Positions 1-4,186 of a stretch of 6,289 bases of DNA are shown piece after piece. Made by a program: the position numbers and the translations under genes. Positions within the stretch are counted from its first letter, which is position 1, and every line of letters starts with the position of its first letter. The notes under the pieces are model-generated. The model had not been told where the DNA came from. It saw only the letters and a program-made list of their open reading frames with translations, and searched no databases. The stretch comes from Candidatus Omnitrophota bacterium (GTDB lineage Bacteria > Omnitrophota > Omnitrophia > Omnitrophales > Abzuiibacteriaceae): the NCBI GenBank assembly GCA_016206995.1, contig JACQQN010000094.1, positions 1 through 6,289 on the forward strand, given 5' to 3'.

Positions 1-36
1 ATTCTCATTACTTTAAAACGGATAGAACTACTTTGT

Positions 37-1755
37 TCAAAATGATGCCGAAAATGTTTGATCAAATAACTTTTCTACTTCTACTAACGCATTCGAAATT
101 GGCTGCTTTAAGTGAAGGCGAACGACGCGCCTCGCTTTCGCATCCAACGCACGAAAGTCCCCCATGCCTTGAGCATACTCAAGCTCTCTAAAACCAAACG
201 GTTGGCCAGGAATCGCAGCATTTGCCTTGGAATCTGCAGTAAATAAAATCATGACACAAGAGTTTGGCCCTCCTTTATGGAGCTGACCGGTTGAATGAAG
301 GTACCGAGGACCAAATCCAAACATGGTCGCGTATTTTGTTTTATCTTTTAATTTCTGCCGGAGCGCCACAAATTTCTTTTCGATCTCTGGCTCATAAGGC
401 AAATAAGCGCCTAAGCTAATGTAATCACCCGGTTTGACCAATTTAAAAAATGCCGCAAGATTTCTTTGTTTCGCTATTTTCTGACAAGTTGAATTACCAA
501 ACGTCCCGAAATAATTTTTGCCTTGAAAGTGATTTGGGAAATCAGGAAATTTTCCATGATCTTTCAACTCTTTCAATAAAGAATTAGTCCAAGTTTTTGC
601 TTCCTGAACATTAGGCTCGTCAAAAGGATTGATTCCAAGCAGCGAACCCGCGATGGCAGTTGCAAATGCCCACCGATAAAATTGCTCACCTAAATCATAA
701 GGATCGGCAAGATTGATTTCGATCACTGGACAACTTGCTTTTTGGAGTTCTTTGATTTTGGTGATTGTTTTTGAATCAACAGGACCACAATGTAGAAATA
801 CAAATAAGCGATCATTTTGATACTCTGTGGAACCCATGGGCGTTTCACCAAAGATCGGAACAATTCCTTTCCCTTCTTTTCCAAGACTTTCTGCGAGAAG
901 TTGCTCGATCCATAACCCATAGGAAGAAATTTTTAGAGCCATAAAGATGGTTAATTTATCACGGCCTTGCTTCACGGCTTCTGCCATCACAACACCCAAG
1001 AAACATCCCGGATTCGCTCCGTCGCTTGTTTGCGGCGTGGACCGGGCTTTTTCTTGGCCAATTCGATCGATCAATGTTTTAACGTCAACGCCCATCACAC
1101 ATGCTGGAACCATTCCAAAATAGGAGAGAACGGAAAAACGCCCACCAATATTTGTTGGATTCACAAATACACGGCGAAATTGAAGCAAATTCGCTTCTTT
1201 TTCAAGCGGCGTTCCTGAATCTGTAATCGCCACAAATTGAGATCCCGCTTGATTTGCTCTTTTACTTTTAACTTTCTCAAAGAAATAGCGGTAAAACGAT
1301 AAAGTTTCAAGCGTGGTACCTGATTTGGTTGACACAATAAAAAGAGTGTTCAAGAGATCTATTTGCTTTTCAACTTGAAGCACTTGATCGGGATCGGTGC
1401 TGTCGAGCACGATAAGGCGTGGCATATTTTTAACCGGCCCAAAAGTTTGTGAAAATACTTCGGGCGCGAGACTGCTGCCACCCATTCCAAGAAGCACGGC
1501 ATGAGAAAATCGAGCAGCAACTACCTCTTTTTGAAATGAGAGCAGATCGGGAACTTGTTTTTTTAACCAGTCAACCGAATCAAGCCAACCCAGACGGTTT
1601 TGAATCACTTTCGCATTTTCAGGATCTTTTTTCCAAAGAGTCGCATCATGACTCCATAAACGCTCAACTGTGTTATTCGTCTTCAATTGCTGGAGTGCGA
1701 TATCAACTGAATTCTGAAGTTTCGCGAGATTGCTTGTCTGATTACTTTGTTTCAT
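37..1755 (-). CDS. pgi: glucose-6-phosphate isomerase (stand-alone, Tal/Pgi-fusion type)
   Basis: Cytoplasmic enzyme interconverting glucose-6-phosphate and fructose-6-phosphate (EC 5.3.1.9). The 572-residue product carries the SIS-fold sugar-phosphate signatures in order: LLGMGGSSLAPEV (about 88-100), VSTKSGTTLET (141-151), NIGGRFSVLS (202-211), ESLGKEGKGIVP (289-300), GINPFDEPNV (374-383) and YLHSTGQLHKGGP (485-497). The wording of these blocks and the C-terminal stretch around AIPGQPFGF and GDFRALDAKARRVVRLHL (514-549) resemble the isomerase half of bifunctional transaldolase/isomerase proteins more than the classical E. coli enzyme. No transaldolase part is present: the N-terminus starts directly in isomerase sequence. 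The ATG at 1755 follows AAGGA about 11 bases upstream. The gap to the upstream lipoprotein is 69 bp in the same direction, so co-transcription is possible. The ORF appears complete; no hairpin terminator is visible in the 36 bases after the stop. Function is near certain; the subfamily call is from memory of motif wording. Confidence 0.96.
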   Translation of the reverse strand: MKQSNQTSNLAKLQNSVDIALQQLKTNNTVERLWSHDATLWKKDPENAKVIQNRLGWLDSVDWLKKQVPDLLSFQKEVVAARFSHAVLLGMGGSSLAPEVFSQTFGPVKNMPRLIVLDSTDPDQVLQVEKQIDLLNTLFIVSTKSGTTLETLSFYRYFFEKVKSKRANQAGSQFVAITDSGTPLEKEANLLQFRRVFVNPTNIGGRFSVLSYFGMVPACVMGVDVKTLIDRIGQEKARSTPQTSDGANPGCFLGVVMAEAVKQGRDKLTIFMALKISSYGLWIEQLLAESLGKEGKGIVPIFGETPMGSTEYQNDRLFVFLHCGPVDSKTITKIKELQKASCPVIEINLADPYDLGEQFYRWAFATAIAGSLLGINPFDEPNVQEAKTWTNSLLKELKDHGKFPDFPNHFQGKNYFGTFGNSTCQKIAKQRNLAAFFKLVKPGDYISLGAYLPYEPEIEKKFVALRQKLKDKTKYATMFGFGPRYLHSTGQLHKGGPNSCVMILFTADSKANAAIPGQPFGFRELEYAQGMGDFRALDAKARRVVRLHLKQPISNALVEVEKLFDQTFSASF

Positions 1756-1824
1756 ATCAAAACAAATCCTTTTTCTTAAAATGAGCGGGTATATTAGCAG
1801 AAAAAATTGCTAGATGATAGATTT

Positions 1825-2655
1825 TTAAGGTGACCGAAGCGGTTTGGTTGCGACGATAAAGCGATCGCGATTCACAGAAAAACTCCGCCCCTCTAAATCT
1901 AAAGAGCGGAATGATTGCTCAAGTTTTTCAAACCGCGCTTGTGTCACAGGCCGTGATTGATAGTAATCATATAAGTATGCTAACTGCTTTGGAGACGCTC
2001 TCAAACATTTGTATAATAAATCAACCAATCCTTGTGGATCTTCATCGGCTTCCGTTAAAAGCTGAAGCGCCACCCGATCTGCTTGAATCACGCGCTTCTC
2101 AAAATTATTCCCCCGATCAACAAGCGCATACGTTCCCACAAGACCGATCAACGCAAGAGCACCAACTGTTCCAAAAAGAGGCGCCACTACAGCACCACCC
2201 GTCACCACTTTCTCCATCATTCGTTTCAATCGAGAAAGCCGAGGGTCTTTAAATTGAAGTTCACCAATTTCGTGTGCCAGAATCGCGGCAAGCTCTGCTT
2301 CATTATCCAATGAAGATATAAACCCTGTCGTGATATAAACAAAACCACCCGGCGCTGAGGTGGCATAAATTCGGTCGTCCCGCAAAATAATAAATTGATA
2401 CGGCAGATCTTGCCTCTTTGCAAATTGCGCTAAATTTTTACCAATCTTATTCACATATTCAGAAATAACCGGATGTTCATAAACAGCCATTTTAGAAATT
2501 ATGAGTTCATTGATCTGACGGCCTAGTGCAATTTCATCTTGAGTAAGCGAACCGTATTCTTGGCCAGATGATGTGGAATGAATTTGCGGGCGCGAAACGC
2601 AACCGGATAAATAAAGTATACTTACAAAAATTGCAATTTGTCTTTTGCCGATCAT
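1825..2655 (-). CDS. M48-like lipoprotein with degenerate zinc site (probable pseudopeptidase)
   Basis: Predicted 276-residue lipoprotein. The n-region MIGKRQ is followed by a hydrophobic core and lipobox LSGC (Cys19), so the mature protein should be lipid-anchored in the periplasm. The body matches the M48 family (BepA/LoiP-like): SAPGGFVYITTGFI (100-113), then DNEAELAAILAHEIGE (117-132), a glycine-rich hydrophobic stretch (about 151-179), QADRVALQLL (191-200) and a C-terminal SRPVTQARFEKL motif (234-245). The oddity is the metal site. The usual HExxH reads H128-E-I-G-E132, so the second histidine ligand is Glu. The downstream ExxAD motif reads V189-I-Q-A-D193, so the third ligand Glu is Val. 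His128 and the general-base Glu129 remain. The reading frame is otherwise intact, which suggests a retained non-catalytic role (for example as a chaperone or adaptor), but that is inference. The start chosen is the ATG at 2655, preceded by AGGTGG; a GTG four codons upstream (2667) has no ribosome-binding site. Confidence 0.88.
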   Translation of the reverse strand: MIGKRQIAIFVSILYLSGCVSRPQIHSTSSGQEYGSLTQDEIALGRQINELIISKMAVYEHPVISEYVNKIGKNLAQFAKRQDLPYQFIILRDDRIYATSAPGGFVYITTGFISSLDNEAELAAILAHEIGELQFKDPRLSRLKRMMEKVVTGGAVVAPLFGTVGALALIGLVGTYALVDRGNNFEKRVIQADRVALQLLTEADEDPQGLVDLLYKCLRASPKQLAYLYDYYQSRPVTQARFEKLEQSFRSLDLEGRSFSVNRDRFIVATKPLRSP

Positions 2656-2663
2656 CGTACTAA

Positions 2664-2669
2664 CCACCT
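2664..2669 (-). promoter_or_regulatory. ribosome-binding site of the M48-like lipoprotein gene
   Basis: AGGTGG on the minus strand, 8 bases before the ATG at 2655. This spacing is what selects that ATG over the in-frame GTG at 2667, which overlaps the site itself and has only CAATCCTTA upstream. Confidence 0.7.
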
Positions 2670-2709
2670 AAGGATTGAACAATGTTTACGGCTCTTTTTA
2701 ATTAAAATT

Positions 2710-2725
2710 AAACAAAAATTTGTTT
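2710..2725. promoter_or_regulatory. perfect palindrome upstream of the M48-like gene
   Basis: AAACAAA-AA-TTTGTTT, a perfect 7-2-7 inverted repeat lying 55 bases before the ATG at 2655. A second AT-only palindrome, TTTTAATTAAAA, sits beside it at 2696-2707. The size and position would suit a repressor or activator site, but the sequence is AT-rich, so chance is a real possibility. The rest of the 2656-2836 gap holds a TTGACT (minus strand, 2793-2798) resembling a -35 element, without a convincing -10 at 16-18 bases. Confidence 0.25.
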
Positions 2726-2804
2726 CGGATCACTGAATGAAAATGCGCCTGCACTGACTTTCATTAAACTTAAAAAACAATTTAATCAAAGAAGTCAAGA
2801 CTGT

Positions 2805-2841
2805 GCGCAATTTCTATAAATAATCTATAAAGAGATTGCGC
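2805..2841 (-). repeat. hairpin overlapping the tRNA 3' end
   Basis: On the minus strand GCGCAAT (2841-2835) pairs perfectly with ATTGCGC (2811-2805). Three further pairs (TCT with AGA) follow after a C-A mismatch, and the loop is AT-rich. The first GC bases of the 5' arm are also the 3' acceptor strand of the tRNA, so the trailer can in principle compete with the acceptor stem. It is not followed by a T-run, so it is not a standard intrinsic terminator. Confidence 0.45.
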
Positions 2842-2910
2842 CTGGAGGGATTCGAACCCCCGACCCTGGGATTAGAAATCCCATGCTCTATCCACCTGAG
2901 CTACAGGCGC
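2837..2910 (-). tRNA. tRNA-Arg (anticodon UCU)
   Basis: Complete cloverleaf of 74 nt reading AGA codons. The acceptor GCGCCTG pairs fully with CAGGCGC. Then come TA at positions 8-9, a D arm GCTC/GAGC with an AGGTGGATA loop, an anticodon stem TGGGA/TCCCA with loop TTTCTAA, a variable loop GGGTC, and a T arm GGGGG/CCCTC with loop TTCGAAT. The expected arginine identity features are present: A in the D loop at the position-20 site, C35 and U36, and discriminator A. CCA is not encoded (the next bases are ATC), so it must be added post-transcriptionally. It is a solitary tRNA between the ROK kinase and the lipoprotein gene. No clear dedicated promoter was found. Confidence 0.97.
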
Positions 2911-2956
2911 ATGCCACCCGCCGTTTCAAGTGTTTATCAATGCTTTCATGCGCAGT

Positions 2957-2976
2957 CTTTGCAGCTTTGTGCAAAG
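2957..2976. repeat. small perfect stem-loop in the kinase-tRNA gap
   Basis: CTTTGCA-GCTTTG-TGCAAAG: a 7-bp perfect stem with a 6-base loop, 47 bases upstream of the tRNA. There is no T-run on either side, so it is unlikely to be a terminator for the kinase gene. The rest of the 211-bp gap (2911-3121) holds the right arm of the larger inverted repeat, an AT-rich block (3026-3056) and AGTACA/TGTACT arms around 3067-3092. I see no ORF of note in it. Confidence 0.4.
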
Positions 2977-3121
2977 GCAGGCGCAGTATCCTATAAAATT
3001 TTAAACGAAACTGCGCACAGTACTTAAACTATTAATTAATATATAACTTTTCTTTAACGAAAGTAAGTACAGGCGCGAGATTCCTATGTACTGCACTCAA
3101 TAGTACTCATGCACCGCACTG

Positions 3122-4090
3122 CTATTTGTGCGATTGAAGCCGTTCTAAAGCTACGGCCATTGCTCCTAAATCACCAACCCGATTACCAAGTTTTGTTTTA
3201 ATGATTGCACAATCTTTAAAGGGCATCGGCCATGCTTCTTTTTGGGTAGACCGCATCATTGCTTGCCAAAAGTAATTTGAATCTGTCAAAACACCACCAC
3301 CCAGAATAACCTTCTTGGGATTTAGTAAATTAATCAAACTCCCAAGACCAACACCCATATAGGAACCTGCCCTTTTTTTAATTTGCACCGCTAAAAAATC
3401 TTTTGCGCTTGCTGCTTTTGAAACCGCCTCTCCAGTAATCACATGCTGATTCGAGCAATACTTTCGAATCGAAGATTTTGCGCCAGCTTTGAGGAGGCGA
3501 CTTGCAAGACGCGCCATGACTGTCCCGCTTGCATATGCTTCTAAACAACCACGTTTACCACAGGAACACCTTTCGCCATTTACCTCAATCGTCATATGCC
3601 CAAATTCACCTGCAGAGCCGTTAGCACCCCGAATTAACTTTCCATTTGAAACAATGCCAGAGCCAATGCCTGTACTGACCGTAACATACACAAAATCCTG
3701 AATGCCGCGCCCTTCACCAAAATACTTTACTCCAAGCGCTGCAGCATTTGCATCATTTTCAAGGAAGACCGGAAATCCAAACTTTCGCTTTAAGATGGTT
3801 TTAATTGGGATTCCTGCCCACCCTTTTAAATTGGGGGAATCTTCAATTTGCTCTTTTTTCGGAGAAACTGGGCCTGGCACCCCAATGCCAATTCCCAACA
3901 CATCACGTGATTTCCGGGCACTTTGATGAAGTAAATTAGAAACCGCCGCGATAATTTCTTGAATAGATTTGATTGACTTTGAATGCGTTTGGGTTGCAAA
4001 AACTCTTTTCTGAACAATTTTTCCGTGGCTGGTTCCAAGAGTCACTGCGATTTTAGTTCCGCCAATATCAATTCCAATGAGATGGTGCAT
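3122..4090 (-). CDS. ROK-family sugar kinase, probable glucokinase
   Basis: A 322-residue ROK protein of normal kinase length without an N-terminal DNA-binding domain, so it is an enzyme and not a NagC/XylR-type repressor. Visible motifs: the phosphate-binding loop IGIDIGGTK (5-13); ENDANAAALG (111-120) with catalytic base Asp113; STGIGSGIV (139-147); GEFGHMTI (161-168); and the zinc motif CSCGKRGCLEAYASG (175-189), with His165, Cys175, Cys177 and Cys182 as expected ligands and Glu184 as a sugar contact. A second glycine-rich block, ILGGGVLTD, is at 262-270. The likely reaction is ATP-dependent phosphorylation of glucose (EC 2.7.1.2), which would supply the isomerase encoded downstream. ROK substrate choice (glucose, fructose, mannose, N-acetylated amino sugars) cannot be fixed from motifs alone. 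The ATG at 4090 sits right at the family start. No Shine-Dalgarno and no earlier in-frame ATG, GTG or TTG were seen in the 30 bases before it. Confidence 0.93.
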   Translation of the reverse strand: MHHLIGIDIGGTKIAVTLGTSHGKIVQKRVFATQTHSKSIKSIQEIIAAVSNLLHQSARKSRDVLGIGIGVPGPVSPKKEQIEDSPNLKGWAGIPIKTILKRKFGFPVFLENDANAAALGVKYFGEGRGIQDFVYVTVSTGIGSGIVSNGKLIRGANGSAGEFGHMTIEVNGERCSCGKRGCLEAYASGTVMARLASRLLKAGAKSSIRKYCSNQHVITGEAVSKAASAKDFLAVQIKKRAGSYMGVGLGSLINLLNPKKVILGGGVLTDSNYFWQAMMRSTQKEAWPMPFKDCAIIKTKLGNRVGDLGAMAVALERLQSHK

Positions 4091-4099
4091 GATGGGAAT

Positions 4100-4128
4100 A
4101 GGATAACAAAAAATAACTGGTTTGGAAA
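4100..4128 (-). promoter_or_regulatory. putative promoter of the ROK kinase gene
   Basis: On the minus strand a -35-like TTTCCA (4128-4123) and a -10-like TATCCT (4105-4100) are separated by exactly 17 bases; each matches 4 of 6 consensus positions. The start codon begins 10 bases after the -10, which would leave a leader of zero to a few bases. That fits the lack of a ribosome-binding site. The rest of the 96-bp gap before the kinase contains no hairpin terminator for the Cys-rich gene. Confidence 0.35.
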
Positions 4129-4186
4129 GAATGGTTTGTTTGAGAAAAATAAAACGGAAAGTAAGATTTCTCTGGACTAGTTAGCT

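Larger units (their letters stand above)
2795..3027. repeat. imperfect inverted repeat enclosing the tRNA gene
   Basis: The left arm is 2795-2820 on the plus strand; the right arm is 3000-3027 read on the minus strand. The core ACTGTGCGCA is identical in both arms, followed by ATTTC on the left and GTTTC on the right. With one-base gaps at 3022 and 3006 the alignment extends to about 26 positions with 23 identities. In a minus-strand transcript two of the three differences become G-U pairs, giving a long stem closing on about 180 nt that contains the whole tRNA. No flanking target duplication and no transposase are visible. It could be a processing stem, a MITE-like remnant or coincidence. 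Confidence 0.55.

Noticed and set aside
1799..1828. Possible intrinsic terminator between the lipoprotein gene and pgi (T-run on the minus strand)
   Set aside because: The T-run is there, but no GC-containing stem precedes it; only weak A-T pairing is possible.
2656..2667. GTG start at 2667 for the M48-like lipoprotein
   Set aside because: The GTG overlaps the AGGTGG site that serves the ATG at 2655 and has no ribosome-binding site of its own; the ATG also gives a cleaner signal peptide.
2957..2976. Stem-loop as terminator of the ROK kinase gene
   Set aside because: It is perfect but short, lies 146 bases beyond the stop codon and has no T-run on either side.
2836..3027. Plus-strand 63-codon ORF beginning MRLEGFEPPTLG
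   Set aside because: It is the antisense of the tRNA gene. This peptide wording is the familiar artefact of translating the reverse of a tRNA; no ribosome-binding site is seen.
2795..3121. Integrated mobile element at the tRNA
   Set aside because: No integrase, transposase or clear target-site duplication is visible; the inverted repeat is reported as such only.
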